64,000 nucleotides of DNA from CAVVTR01 sp963751245. GTDB taxonomy: Bacteria; Acidobacteriota; Thermoanaerobaculia; Thermoanaerobaculales; Thermoanaerobaculaceae. Below are positions 53,993-63,876 of the stretch, one piece after another; the stretch's first letter is position 1, and every line of letters starts with the position of its first letter. The position numbers were made by a program, and so were the translations under genes. The DNA lies in assembly GCA_963751245.1 (NCBI GenBank), contig CAVVTR010000008.1, forward strand, positions 1 to 64,000. The letters run 5' to 3'. Below the pieces are notes generated by a model. It worked only from the letters and a program-made list of their open reading frames with translations, did not search any database and was not told the origin of the DNA.

Positions 53993-54193
53993 TCGCCCTT
54001 ACAGCCTACAGGCCGTGCTTTCCGCGGTCAAACCTCTCCCGCCGGTGCCGGGGGGAGACCACCGGAGAGCCTCCGGCGCGCTCGCGGCCGCAGGAGACGG
54101 CGTCGAAACCGGCCGCTCGCCGAGGAGCCCGAGACGATGCGCCACGCCGCCGCGGGGTCCGCAGACGGCGTGCCCGGCGCCACTGCTTCACGC

Positions 54194-55999
54194 TCACGGC
54201 GTCTCCACCGGCAGGCCGATCAGGCGCATCAGCGCCAGCGCGTTCGACCGCCGCACCGTGCCGGGCCGCAACACGTAGTCGAAGCGGACCTCGGCGCCGT
54301 CGAGAGCATCCTCGAAGTGGACCTCCGCCACGCCCGGCACGGCCTCCGCGAGCCGGCACAGCGCCAGGTCGTGGGTGGTGAGGAGCCCCAGGGCGCCTCG
54401 CGCGGCGAGCGCCCTGACCACCGCCTCGGCGCCGACGCGGCGGTCGGCCGAGGTGGTGCCGTGGAGCAGCTCGTCGAGGAGGAAGAGCACCGGCAGACCG
54501 CCCTCGGTGAGATCGACGATCTGCTTGAGGCGCGTGATCTCGGCAAAGAAGCGGGAGCGTCCCTCGTGCAGCGAGTCCATGGTGCGGATGGAGGCGCCGA
54601 CGGCGAGGGGGCTGAGCCGCATCGCGACGGCGCGCACCGGCGCCCCGGCCTGCGCGAGCACGACGTTGGCGCCCACGGCCCGCAGGAGCGTGCTCTTCCC
54701 CGACATGTTCGAGCCGCTCACCACCAGCACCTTCGCCTCTCCGCCGAGCCTGACGTCGTTCCTGACCGCCTGCGCGAGCGGCAGGAGCGGGTGGGCAAGG
54801 CCCCGCGCGTCGATCTCCGGCGCCCCGGCGGCCAGCTCGGGCGTCGCGTCCTCCGGGTTCTCGAAGGCGTAGGCGGCGAGGGCGGCCACGGCCTCGTACT
54901 CACCGGCCAGGCGCAGCCACCCTCCCAGGCGGCGCCCGTCCCTGCGCCGCCAGCGCTCCACCGCGGCCGCGTGGTGGTAGCTCCACAGGAGGAGGAAGTC
55001 GAGGGGCTGGAAGATCATGTTGCGCCGGTACTCGAGCCGCGCCGCGATGCGCCGGAGGCGGAGGATCCGGCGCGAGGCGCTGTCCGGGGAGGCGGCGAGG
55101 CCGCGCCGCAGCTCGTCCAGCAGCGGCGCCTGCGCCGGCTCCCGCTCGATCCTCGCCGCGAGCCCAGCGAGGATTCCGAGCTGAGCCACCGGCCGGTCCA
55201 GTCCGGCGAGCGCCGCCTCCATCCAGCGCCGCTGCCGCCATCCGAACGACGCGTGTACCACGAGCGCGGCGGCGAGCGGCCAGGTCGGCCCGCCGGCGAA
55301 CCAGACCGCGACCGCCGCCGTGGTGAGGAGCGTCAGGACCACCGCAGCAGCCGTGGCCCACGGCGAGGGCACCTGCGCGGCGCGCTCGCCCCACGCCCGC
55401 ACCAGCTCCGGCGAGAGGGTGTGCCGCACGTCCTCGCCGAGCAGCGCCAGGGACTCGCGGAGATCGAGCCGGGGCACGAGGCCGCGCACGGCCTCCTGCC
55501 GCCTGAGGACCTCGGCCGGCGGGGCCGGCCGGAGCAGCCACGAGGCGAGGACCTCCTCCCCTGCCCGCGTCCGCGTCGTGGCGAGGCGCTGGAAGAGCGA
55601 GCCGCCGCCGACGACGTCGAGGTCCCTGGCGTAGGGGTGGTCCGGCGGCGCCAGGTCCTCGCCGGTCGGCCCGGCGCCGATCCACTCGCCCCGCGTCCTC
55701 GCCCCGGCCGCCGCATAGTGTGCGGCGCGGCGCCCGGCGCGGCGCTGGCGCCGGATCACGCCGTCGTGGAACACCGCCAGCGCGACGAACACCGCGACGG
55801 GGACGAGCGTCCAGGTCCAGCCGATGGTATGCAGCTCGCTGGCGACGACGCCGAGTCCGATGGCGGCCGCCGCGGCGGCGAGGCGCGCGAGCGAGTACCG
55901 CCGGCTCGAGCGGGCGAGGCGTGCCTCCTCCCGGGCGGCGGCCCGCTCGCGTTCCGCATAGACCTCTGCCGGCCGTCCGCTCGCTGCGTCGTCGGTCAT
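54194..55999 (-). CDS. MutS-like ATPase with membrane segments
   Basis: A 601-residue protein. The C-terminal 250 residues are the MutS ABC-ATPase (SGSNMSGKSTLLRAVG, then LFLLDELLHGTTSADR and TTHDLALC). The N-terminus has two hydrophobic segments near residues 38-77 and a further pair near 215-240, so it sits in the membrane, unlike MutS or MutS2. No mismatch-recognition domain is seen. Such membrane MutS-like proteins are common but uncharacterised. About 200 bases separate it from the RiPP operon on the same strand. Confidence 0.85.
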   Translation of the reverse strand: MTDDAASGRPAEVYAERERAAAREEARLARSSRRYSLARLAAAAAAIGLGVVASELHTIGWTWTLVPVAVFVALAVFHDGVIRRQRRAGRRAAHYAAAGARTRGEWIGAGPTGEDLAPPDHPYARDLDVVGGGSLFQRLATTRTRAGEEVLASWLLRPAPPAEVLRRQEAVRGLVPRLDLRESLALLGEDVRHTLSPELVRAWGERAAQVPSPWATAAAVVLTLLTTAAVAVWFAGGPTWPLAAALVVHASFGWRQRRWMEAALAGLDRPVAQLGILAGLAARIEREPAQAPLLDELRRGLAASPDSASRRILRLRRIAARLEYRRNMIFQPLDFLLLWSYHHAAAVERWRRRDGRRLGGWLRLAGEYEAVAALAAYAFENPEDATPELAAGAPEIDARGLAHPLLPLAQAVRNDVRLGGEAKVLVVSGSNMSGKSTLLRAVGANVVLAQAGAPVRAVAMRLSPLAVGASIRTMDSLHEGRSRFFAEITRLKQIVDLTEGGLPVLFLLDELLHGTTSADRRVGAEAVVRALAARGALGLLTTHDLALCRLAEAVPGVAEVHFEDALDGAEVRFDYVLRPGTVRRSNALALMRLIGLPVETP

Positions 56000-56061
56000 C
56001 GTACCGTCAGCTTACCCTGGCGTCCCCGCCCCGGCCGCGACAGGTGCGAGGTCCACCGGAT

Positions 56062-57927
56062 CTAGTTCGGGTACGCGCCGAGGACGTGCTGCTCGTAGGC
56101 CTCGACGGACTCGAAGATGGGGAAGCGCCCGCCCGACAGTCCCTCGTCCCCGGCGAGAACCCTGGCCCGCGAGGCCCTGAGGATCTCGGCGAGCATCAGC
56201 CGCAGAGCGGCCATGGGCTCGAGGTCGGGGCGGCCCGTCACCTTGCGGGGATCGAAGGTCTGGCTCGTCAGCCGGAGGGCCCGGCGCCCCGGGCCGTCCT
56301 CGGCCGGCACGATGAGGTCGATGAGCAGGTAGGGCTTCTCGACACCCTTGATCCCGACCACCGACACCGCCTCGATCTTCGCGTACGGCGCGAGCTCCAC
56401 GCCCACCGAGCCACCCTTGAGGAGAAGGGCGTCGGTCTGCTGCGCTTCCACGCTCGCGTGCTCCACCTCCAGCCCCGGCGGCTCGGGCGGAGGGACCAAC
56501 GACGGCGGCGGCTCGGGCGCACGGGGCGCCTCGAACGGAGGCGGCACGGTGGGAGCGGTCTCCGGCCGGGTCTGAGCCGGCCGTGCCGGCGCCTCGACGG
56601 CGATCCCCAGCGCATCCAGGCGCCGCTCCGCCTTCTCCCGCAGGATCTCCGCGCCCGGCTCTGCGGCGAGAGTCTGGAGCAGCTCCACCTCGGCATCGGG
56701 GTTGGCCGGGGCGATCCCCGCGGCAAGCCGCCACCGCAGGACCCCCGGTCCGGCCACGCCGGCGTCCTGCACGAGCTCCCTCCAGCGGTCGAACGCCAGG
56801 TCGAACGCTCCGTCGCGGACATCGTGCTCGATGACCTGCACGAGGTGCGGCGCTCCCGCATCGGGGTTGCCTTCGGCCACGAAGGTCTGCCACAGCGCCA
56901 GGTGGACGTCAGGACTGCCGGGCTCGTCCGTGAGGGCTCGCCCCAGCACCTCCCGCGCCGCCGCGAGCTCGCCGCGCGCAAGCAGCTCCATCCCCTCCTC
57001 GAGGCCGGGATGCTGGGTGACGGAGATCTGCTTCTCGATCGCGGGATGGATCACCCGCTCCTCCAGGCGCGAGCGCTTGATCGCCACGGCGGCCACGACG
57101 CCGAAGAGGAACCCGCCGGCGTGGGCAGCGTAGGCGATCCCGCTGCCCGCTCCCGAGCTCAGCGAGGCGAAGAAGAGCTGCTGGGCGAGCCACAGCCCCA
57201 GCATGAACCAGGCGGGTGCGCTGAAGGTGCCGTGGAAGATGAAGAAGAACCAGTAGAAGAAGCGGATGTGGCTGTGCGCGAAGCGCACCATGAACGCGCC
57301 CATGACCACCGCGATGGCCCCGGAGGCCCCGACCAGAGGGACCTGTGAGGCCGGGAACATCGCGACGAAGCAGAGGCTCGCCACGATACCGCCGCCCAGG
57401 TACAGCGCGGCGAAGAGCGGGCGCCCGTAGGCGTCCTCCACCGCGGGCCCGGTGAGGAAGAGGATGAACATGTTGGAGAGCAGGTGCAGCCACCCCGCGT
57501 GCATGAACATCGCGGTCAGGAAGGCCAGCGGCCTCGGGTGGCGCGGGATCAGCCCCCATCGCAGGAGCGGGTGCTCCTCCTGCCTGGCGATGGCCTCCTG
57601 CGCCAGGCCGTTGAGGGTGTCCTGCTGGCTCTGCAGCTCGGCGGGATCCTGCGGCGCGGCGTGCTTGAACGCCTCGCGGATCAGCTTGAGCTGCTCGCGC
57701 TGGCGGGGCGAGAGGTGCTCGCTGGTGAGGGCCGGCGGCACCGAGAGGTAGGGATGGTGGGACCAGTACTCGAACACCTTGGAGGTGCGCTCCGCGAAGC
57801 GCTTCTCGGCCCTGGTCCCCTGCAGCCCCACGGTCACGAAGAGAACCAGGTTGAGGAGGATGATGACGATCGTCACCCACGGCAGGCGCCGGACCGTCTC
57901 CTCCTCGTGGCCGATGGGGATGAGCAC
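56062..57927 (-). CDS. Rhomboid intramembrane serine protease with C-terminal extension
   Basis: A 621-residue protein. The six-helix rhomboid core has HLLSNM (N152), GASG (S202) and AYAAHAGG (H269), the Ser-His dyad. A large extracore region follows: TPR-like helices (LLARGELAAAREVLGRALTDEPGSPDVHLAL), a Pro-rich linker (PPPEPPGLEVEH) and a C-terminal domain of about 130 residues (SVGVELAPYAKIEAVSVVGIKG). Substrate unknown; the extension may bind or sense it. Confidence 0.9.
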   Translation of the reverse strand: MLIPIGHEEETVRRLPWVTIVIILLNLVLFVTVGLQGTRAEKRFAERTSKVFEYWSHHPYLSVPPALTSEHLSPRQREQLKLIREAFKHAAPQDPAELQSQQDTLNGLAQEAIARQEEHPLLRWGLIPRHPRPLAFLTAMFMHAGWLHLLSNMFILFLTGPAVEDAYGRPLFAALYLGGGIVASLCFVAMFPASQVPLVGASGAIAVVMGAFMVRFAHSHIRFFYWFFFIFHGTFSAPAWFMLGLWLAQQLFFASLSSGAGSGIAYAAHAGGFLFGVVAAVAIKRSRLEERVIHPAIEKQISVTQHPGLEEGMELLARGELAAAREVLGRALTDEPGSPDVHLALWQTFVAEGNPDAGAPHLVQVIEHDVRDGAFDLAFDRWRELVQDAGVAGPGVLRWRLAAGIAPANPDAEVELLQTLAAEPGAEILREKAERRLDALGIAVEAPARPAQTRPETAPTVPPPFEAPRAPEPPPSLVPPPEPPGLEVEHASVEAQQTDALLLKGGSVGVELAPYAKIEAVSVVGIKGVEKPYLLIDLIVPAEDGPGRRALRLTSQTFDPRKVTGRPDLEPMAALRLMLAEILRASRARVLAGDEGLSGGRFPIFESVEAYEQHVLGAYPN

Positions 57928-58197
57928 CTGTCGTTCCTTTCGCTGCCGGCATCATACCGGATCGGCGCGTGGCCCACGGATGTCGACGGCGTCTCCCCTC
58001 CCCGCCCCGGCCGGCGTCGGCCGTTGCGCGGTGGCGCGCGGAGGAAGAAGCGCCGTCCCGGCTGCTCCCCGAGAGACGGCCTGCGGCCTGGCACCGCCGG
58101 GCCACGGGTCGACGACGCCGCAGAGGCCCTGTACGGCATCTGTTCACGCAATTCGTCCCCAGCGGCCGATGTTGTCACGGTCCAGGAGGACACTTTC

Positions 58198-58683
58198 GTG
58201 CCATACCTCGCGACTCGCGTGAACCCCTCGGAGGAGCGCTTCGCCATCGGTCCCCTGGCGATCCGTTTCCTCCTCACCGGCGACGACTCCAACGGCGGCG
58301 CCTCGGTGTTCGAGTTCGTCGTCCCCAGCGGCCAGAAGCTGGCTGCACCGGCGCACAGGAACGACGCCTACGAGGAGATCCTCTACGGCATCGAGGGCGT
58401 CCTCACCTGGACCGTCGACGGCACGCCCATCGAGGTGGGGCCCGGGCAGGCGCTCTGCATCCCGCGCGGCGCCGTGCACCGCTTCGACAACCGCGGCAGC
58501 GAGGACGTGAAGCAGCTCGTTTTCATCAGTCCCCCGGTCATGGGCCCCGCGTACTTCCGCGAAGCCGCCGAGGTCATCAACGCCGCCGCGGGCGGTCCGC
58601 CGGACCGCGCCAAGATGACGGAGGTCTTCCGCCGCCACGGCATGACGGTCGCCGAGCCTCCTTCCGCAGAAAGAGAACCATAG
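58198..58683 (+). CDS. Cupin-domain protein
   Basis: A 161-residue single-domain cupin: APAHRNDAYEEILYGIEGVLTW in two parts, EVGPGQALCIPRGAVHRFDNRG. The metal site HxN..E..H is partly kept (H, E, H). Starts at GTG 58198 with AGGAGG. Enzyme, binding or sensing role unknown. Bases 57928-58197 between it and the rhomboid gene hold no gene. Confidence 0.82.
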   Translation: MPYLATRVNPSEERFAIGPLAIRFLLTGDDSNGGASVFEFVVPSGQKLAAPAHRNDAYEEILYGIEGVLTWTVDGTPIEVGPGQALCIPRGAVHRFDNRGSEDVKQLVFISPPVMGPAYFREAAEVINAAAGGPPDRAKMTEVFRRHGMTVAEPPSAEREP

Positions 58684-58826
58684 AGCTGCCGGGCACTCCT
58701 GAACCAGGCCTGCCGAGCCCCTCCGCCGCCGACAGGCGCAAGGCCCCACGATCGTGACGATCTCCGCCCCCCCGGCACGGCTGCCGGAGAAGATGGTGAG
58801 GCGATCGAGGACGCCGCCTGCGGCGC

Positions 58827-59888
58827 TCAGGAACGCACGGCCTCGGCGATCGCCGTGCCCACCTCGATGGTGCCCGCCTCACCGCCCATGTCCGGCGTGC
58901 GGGGGCCGTGCTCGAGCACGTGTGCGATGGCCCGCACGACCGCCGCCGCGGCCGCGGGGCAGCCCAGGTGGTCGAGCATCATCGCCCCGGCCCAGATCTG
59001 GCCGACGGGGTTCGCGATCCCCTTTCCGTAGATGTCCGGCGCCGACCCGTGGACCGGCTCGAACATGGACGGGAACTCCCGCTCGGGGTTCAGGTTCGCG
59101 CTGGGCGCGACGGCGATGGTCCCGGTGCAGGCCGGCCCCAGGTCCGACAGGATGTCGCCGAACAGGTTGGATCCGACGACGACGTCGAACCGCTCCGGGT
59201 GCAGCACGAACTGGGCCGCGAGGATGTCCACGTGGTACTGGTCCGCGCGGACGTCCGGGTACTGCGCGCTCATGGCCCGGAAGCGCTCGTCCCAGTACGG
59301 CATGGTGATGGCGATGCCGTTGGACTTGGTCGCGGAGGTGACGTGCCTTTTCGGCCGCCTCATCGCCAGCTCGAACGCGTAGCGCAGGATGCGGTCGACG
59401 CCGCGCCGCGTGAAGACGCTCTCCTGGACCACCTCTTCCCGCTCGGTACCCTCGAAGCGGCGGCCGCCGATGGACGAGTACTCGCCCTCGTTGTTCTCGC
59501 GCACGACCCAGAAGTCGATGTCGCCGGGCTTCCTGCCCCGCAGCGGGCACGGCACCCCCGCCATGAGCCTGACGGGCCTCAGGTTGACGTACTGCTGGAA
59601 GGTGCGGCGGATCGGGATCAGCAGGCCCCACAGCGAGACGTGGTCGGGCACGCCGGGGAAGCCCACGGCGCCGAGGTAGATGGCGTCGTGGCGGCGGATC
59701 CTCTCGAGCCCGTCCTCGGGCATCATCCGGCCGGTCTGCGCGTAGTATTCGCAGCTCCACGGCAGGTGGTCCCAACGGAACGACAGGCCGAAGGCTCGGC
59801 CCGCTGCCTCGAGCACGCGGATGCCCTCCGGCACGACCTCCTTGCCGATGCCGTCCCCCGGGATCGTGGCGATCGTCAACGTGCGCAT
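58827..59888 (-). CDS. Tartrate dehydrogenase / isopropylmalate dehydrogenase family
   Basis: A 353-residue NAD(P)-dependent decarboxylating dehydrogenase. Signatures: IPGDGIGKEVVPEG, WSCEYYAQTGRMMPEDGLE (the TtuC-like form), NLRPVRLM, VVRENNEGEYSSIGGR, and NLFGDILSDLGP. The WSCEYY motif favours tartrate/D-malate dehydrogenase over LeuB. I use ATG 59888 because MRTLTIATIPGDGIG is the normal start. No leu genes are nearby. Confidence 0.9.
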   Translation of the reverse strand: MRTLTIATIPGDGIGKEVVPEGIRVLEAAGRAFGLSFRWDHLPWSCEYYAQTGRMMPEDGLERIRRHDAIYLGAVGFPGVPDHVSLWGLLIPIRRTFQQYVNLRPVRLMAGVPCPLRGRKPGDIDFWVVRENNEGEYSSIGGRRFEGTEREEVVQESVFTRRGVDRILRYAFELAMRRPKRHVTSATKSNGIAITMPYWDERFRAMSAQYPDVRADQYHVDILAAQFVLHPERFDVVVGSNLFGDILSDLGPACTGTIAVAPSANLNPEREFPSMFEPVHGSAPDIYGKGIANPVGQIWAGAMMLDHLGCPAAAAAVVRAIAHVLEHGPRTPDMGGEAGTIEVGTAIAEAVRS

Positions 59889-60308
59889 GAAACCGTCCCG
59901 TCCTTGCTCCACCTCGCCCGGCCCGAACCGGGGGGCGCTGCGGCTTCTCTCCCGGCGAGTGTATCGGCGGAGCCGCGACCTCGTCCAACATCAGCCGCTG
60001 ACGCCGCCTGCTCGAGACGGCGAGGCGTCGAGGTGCGCCCCACGTCGCCCGGTCAGGAAGGCGCCCTGTACCGTCATGCAGTCAGTGTCTGCGAGCGTTC
60101 CGGCTTGCCGGAAGCGTGGCGGTCCGGCTCCTCGGGGACCGCCGCAAGGGCGCTCCCGCGACGGTAACGCCGTGGCGCCGCATCCTCAGCAGCGCCGACT
60201 TCACCTCACAAGTCTGCTAAGAAACGCACCTGAACGTCCAGGCACGCCCGTGGGCATTGGCACAGGTCTCCAGCCTTCCGTCCGCGGTCCGAGGGAGGTC
60301 GTCAGGTC
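59889..60308. other. Intergenic region, no feature seen
   Basis: 420 bases between the dehydrogenase start and the DUF998 gene, probably with two divergent promoters. I see no gene, clear promoter or repeat here. Confidence 0.5.
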
Positions 60309-60902
60309 ATGAACCGGAAGGTCCTGTTGTCGATGGGGTTCGCGGCGCCGGTGGTCTTCTGGGCCACGACGATCGTGTGCGCGTGGATGCTGGGCGGGTA
60401 CGACCATCTCCGCTTCCTGGTCAGCGAGCTGGGCGCCCTGGGAACGCCGTCGCAGCACGTGTTCTCGGGCGGCCTGGTCCTCTGCTCCGCGCTCAACGTC
60501 CTCTTCGTCCTGGGGTTGTGCCGGTGCTGCCGGGAGCAGCGCCTCAACGTCGCTCCCGTCGCGCTGCTGCTGTTCTTCTCCTTCCTGGCCGGGCCGGCCA
60601 TGGTGCCCATGCCGCTGCCGCTGCACGGGATCGTGGGGATGCCGATGCTCGTGTTCTTTCTTTCGCCGCCGGCCGCGCTGCTGCTGTGGACGGGCCTGGA
60701 CCCGCCGCTGAAGATCGGCCCGTTCGCGATCCTCGCCCTGGCGCTCATCGGGCTCGGGTTCCTGGTCTACTTCCCCGGCGTCCTCGCAGGGTTCCACGGT
60801 CTGAAGCAGCGGTTCATGTACGCGGGCTGGACCGTCTGGTCCGCCGGGCTGGCCTTCCGCTTTCTGCGGCGCTGCCCGGCGGCGCGCCGACCGGCGGCGT
60901 GA
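60309..60902 (+). CDS. DUF998 membrane protein
   Basis: A 197-residue protein with about six hydrophobic segments (VVFWATTIVCAWMLGGYDHL at the start, HLRFLVSELGALGTPSQHVF in the loop, then ALLLFFSFLAGPAMVP). The first loop HLRF-VSELGA is the DUF998 hallmark. Function unknown. ATG at 60309 with GGGAGG. Confidence 0.85.
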   Translation: MNRKVLLSMGFAAPVVFWATTIVCAWMLGGYDHLRFLVSELGALGTPSQHVFSGGLVLCSALNVLFVLGLCRCCREQRLNVAPVALLLFFSFLAGPAMVPMPLPLHGIVGMPMLVFFLSPPAALLLWTGLDPPLKIGPFAILALALIGLGFLVYFPGVLAGFHGLKQRFMYAGWTVWSAGLAFRFLRRCPAARRPAA

Positions 60903-61057
60903 GCCCGCCCCGTTTCAGCGCGCCGCCGCCCCGCCACCCGCCCGCACACCCTCCGGCCGCGCTCCTTGACTGGCCCCGCCGCGGCGGTACCATCGCCCGG
61001 GTCGGAGAGGGAGCTCCCAGTCCTTCAACCGCTCTTCGCTCGACATCGGGGGGATTC

Positions 61058-63592
61058 ATGCGCCAGCTCGCCACCTGTTCCCTGCTCGCAGCCCTGCTCG
61101 CGTCACCCGCGGCCCTGTCGCACGCCGCAGCCGCCGCCGCGCCGGCCGCACGCGCCGGCGACGCCGTCACGCTGGAGCGGATCATGTCCGATCCCGACTG
61201 GATCGGACACGTGCCGGAGGACGCGTGCTGGAGCTACGACGGCACGACCGTCTACTACCGCCTCGAGCGCGACGGCAGCCCGCTCAGCGACCTGTACGCG
61301 GTGGACGTTGCGAGCGGCGCGACCCGCAAGGTGAGCGACGCCGAGCGGGCGAACGCGCCGGTGCCGGGCGGCCGGCTCAACCGGACGCGGACGTCGAAGG
61401 TCTTCATCCGCGACGACAACGTGTTCGTGAGGAACCTTTCGACCGGCGCCCTGCGGCAGCTCACCCGCGACGGCGCGCCGAAGCGCGGGGCCGAGTTCAT
61501 GGCGGACGGCACGAGCGTGCAGTGGCACGAGGGGCAGGCCGTCTCCGTCTACGACCTGGCCGGCGGCACGGTGGCGCTGGCCGCGGACGTGCGGCTGAGC
61601 GACGACCCCTCGAGGCAGAAGAGCCCGAAGAACTACCTGCAGGCCGAGCAGCCCCGACTGTTCGAGGTGCTGAGCAAGAGGCAGGCCGACGCCGACGCCG
61701 AGCGCGAGCATCGGGACGCGCTCGCCGGGGCCGACGCCACCCGGCCTGCCCCGCCGTGGTACCTGGGCGACAAGATCAAGATCCGCTCCAGCTCGCTGTC
61801 GCCCGATGGCCGCTGGCTGGTGCTGGTGACCTATCCTGCGAGCTCCAAGCGGGGCGCTCCGGGCACGATGCCCAACTACGTCACCGGCACCGGATACGCC
61901 GAGCTCCTCGACCGCCACACCTACGTGGGCCTCAACCCGCGGCCGGCTCAATCGGTCCTCGTGCTGGACCTCCGGACCCACACCTCGTTCTCCCTCGACC
62001 TGAAGCAGCTGCCCGGCATCGAGGACGACCCGCTGGCGGCGCTGCGCAAGACCGCGGTGGAGTGGGACGTGAGCCACGGCATCGCCAGGGACGCCGCGGA
62101 GGCCTCGGTGAAGGCGCCGGCGGTCCGGCCCGTGTCGGTGGCGGGGCTGCGCTGGAACGACACCGGCGAGGAGCTGGCGCTGCTGTTCCGGGCCAACGAC
62201 AACAAGGACCGCTGGCTGGCGACGGTGGACTTCGCCAGCCACGCGCTGACCACCCAGGACCGGCTCACCGATCCGGCATGGATCAACTGGAGCTTCAACG
62301 ACTTCGGCTGGATGCACGACGGCAGGACGCTGTGGTACCTGTCGGAAGCGAGCGGCTATTCGCAGCTGTACCTGAAGGCGCTCGACGAGACCCGGCCGCG
62401 CCAGCTGACGCACGGCCGGTTCGAGGTCTCCGCGCCGACTCTCGCGCACGACGGCGCCTCCTTCTACGTGGCCGCCAACCCGACGGCTCCCGGCACCACC
62501 GAGCTCTACCGGGTGGCGGTCGCGAGCGGCGAGATGGAGCCGGTCACGCACCTCGGCGGCGCCAACGGCCCGCAGCCCGACGAGGTGGAGGGGGGCGGCA
62601 CCGGGTACGCGCTGTCACCCGACGAGAGCACGGTGCTCTTCTACCACTCGACCAGCGTCCGGCCGCCCGAGCTCTACGTGGCGGCGGCTCGGCCGGGCGG
62701 GGCCGCGAAGCAGCTCACACACGGCGTTTCGAGCGCCTTCACCTCCATCGACTGGACCGTGCCGCGGATCGTGGAGGTCCCGTCCACGCACGTGAAGGAG
62801 CCGATCTACGCGAGGCTGTACGTGCCGGAGGGCTACACGCCGGACCGGTCCTGGCCGGCGGTGGTCTTCATCCACGGCGCCGGCTACCTGCAGGACGCCC
62901 ACAGCGGCTGGTCCTACTACTTCCACGAGCTGATGTTCCACACGTTCCTGACCCGGCACGGCTACCTGGTCCTCGACATGGACTACCGCGGCTCGGCCGG
63001 CTACGGGCGGGCGTGGCGCACGGCGATCTACCGGCACATGGGGCATCCGGAGGTCGAGGACATCGAGGACGGCGTGCACTGGCTGGAGCGGAACTGGGGC
63101 GTCGATCCCGACCGCGTCGGCGTCTACGGCGGGTCCTACGGCGGCTTCATGACCTACATGATGATGTTCCGCCGCCCCGAGCTGTTCCAGGCCGGCGCGG
63201 CGCTCCGGCCGGTCGCCGACTGGGCCAACTACAACGACGTCTACACCTCGAACATCCTCAACGAGCCGGACGTCGATCCGGAGGCCTACTTCACCAGCTC
63301 GCCGATCAACTACGCGGGCGGGCTCCGGAACCACCTGCTCATCCTGCAGGGCATGGAGGACGACAACGTGTTCTTCATGGACACGGTGCACATGGTCGAG
63401 AAGCTGAAGGAGCTGCGCAATCCCAACTTCAGCGTGATGTTCTATCCGATCGAGCGCCACGAGTTCGAGCAGGCGTACTCGTGGCTCGACGAGTACCGGC
63501 GCATCTGGCGCCTGTTCGAGACTTACGTGGACCCCCCGGCCGCCCGCCCCGCGGGTGACCCGCCCGCCGGAGGGCCGGCGGCCTCCCGCTGA
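61058..63592 (+). CDS. S9 family peptidase (DPP-IV-like), secreted
   Basis: An 844-residue protein with a signal peptide (LATCSLLAALLASPAALSHA), an eight-blade-type propeller (RLERDGSPLSDLYAVDVASG; WNDTGEELALLF; GWMHDGRTLWYLSEASGYSQ) and an alpha/beta hydrolase domain. The triad is Ser in YGGSYGGFM, Asp in GMEDDNVFF and His in ERHEFEQ. Likely a periplasmic dipeptidyl or oligopeptidase for peptide feeding. Intact. Confidence 0.93.
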   Translation: MRQLATCSLLAALLASPAALSHAAAAAAPAARAGDAVTLERIMSDPDWIGHVPEDACWSYDGTTVYYRLERDGSPLSDLYAVDVASGATRKVSDAERANAPVPGGRLNRTRTSKVFIRDDNVFVRNLSTGALRQLTRDGAPKRGAEFMADGTSVQWHEGQAVSVYDLAGGTVALAADVRLSDDPSRQKSPKNYLQAEQPRLFEVLSKRQADADAEREHRDALAGADATRPAPPWYLGDKIKIRSSSLSPDGRWLVLVTYPASSKRGAPGTMPNYVTGTGYAELLDRHTYVGLNPRPAQSVLVLDLRTHTSFSLDLKQLPGIEDDPLAALRKTAVEWDVSHGIARDAAEASVKAPAVRPVSVAGLRWNDTGEELALLFRANDNKDRWLATVDFASHALTTQDRLTDPAWINWSFNDFGWMHDGRTLWYLSEASGYSQLYLKALDETRPRQLTHGRFEVSAPTLAHDGASFYVAANPTAPGTTELYRVAVASGEMEPVTHLGGANGPQPDEVEGGGTGYALSPDESTVLFYHSTSVRPPELYVAAARPGGAAKQLTHGVSSAFTSIDWTVPRIVEVPSTHVKEPIYARLYVPEGYTPDRSWPAVVFIHGAGYLQDAHSGWSYYFHELMFHTFLTRHGYLVLDMDYRGSAGYGRAWRTAIYRHMGHPEVEDIEDGVHWLERNWGVDPDRVGVYGGSYGGFMTYMMMFRRPELFQAGAALRPVADWANYNDVYTSNILNEPDVDPEAYFTSSPINYAGGLRNHLLILQGMEDDNVFFMDTVHMVEKLKELRNPNFSVMFYPIERHEFEQAYSWLDEYRRIWRLFETYVDPPAARPAGDPPAGGPAASR

Positions 63593-63876
63593 CCTCGTCA
63601 CCGCCGCAGGGGCATCCGTCTGGAACGGGTCCGGAGGGACGAGGCACGCGATCGGTGGAGGTGCCGGGCCCCTCGCCTGCCTCCGGGCGCGGCGGCGAGA
63701 CGCTCGTTGACCTCGGCGGGCCGGGCCGCGACGGGGCCCCTTCTCCTCCGCCTCGTCGCCGAGCCTGAACCGGAGACGCCAGTCTCGCGGTGGCGGCCCG
63801 CTGCAGGAATCCGCGGGCTCCGTCGCCGGGTTCTGAGGACGTCGCGAGAGACTTGCGACGAGGGGAGCGAAAACGC

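Noticed and set aside
53147..56065. 972-codon plus-strand frame over the kinase and MutS-like genes
   Set aside because: Antisense shadow of recognised proteins, with biased low-complexity composition.
60257..61057. In-frame extension upstream of the S9 peptidase
   Set aside because: It covers the DUF998 gene in another frame; the signal peptide at 61058 sets the start.
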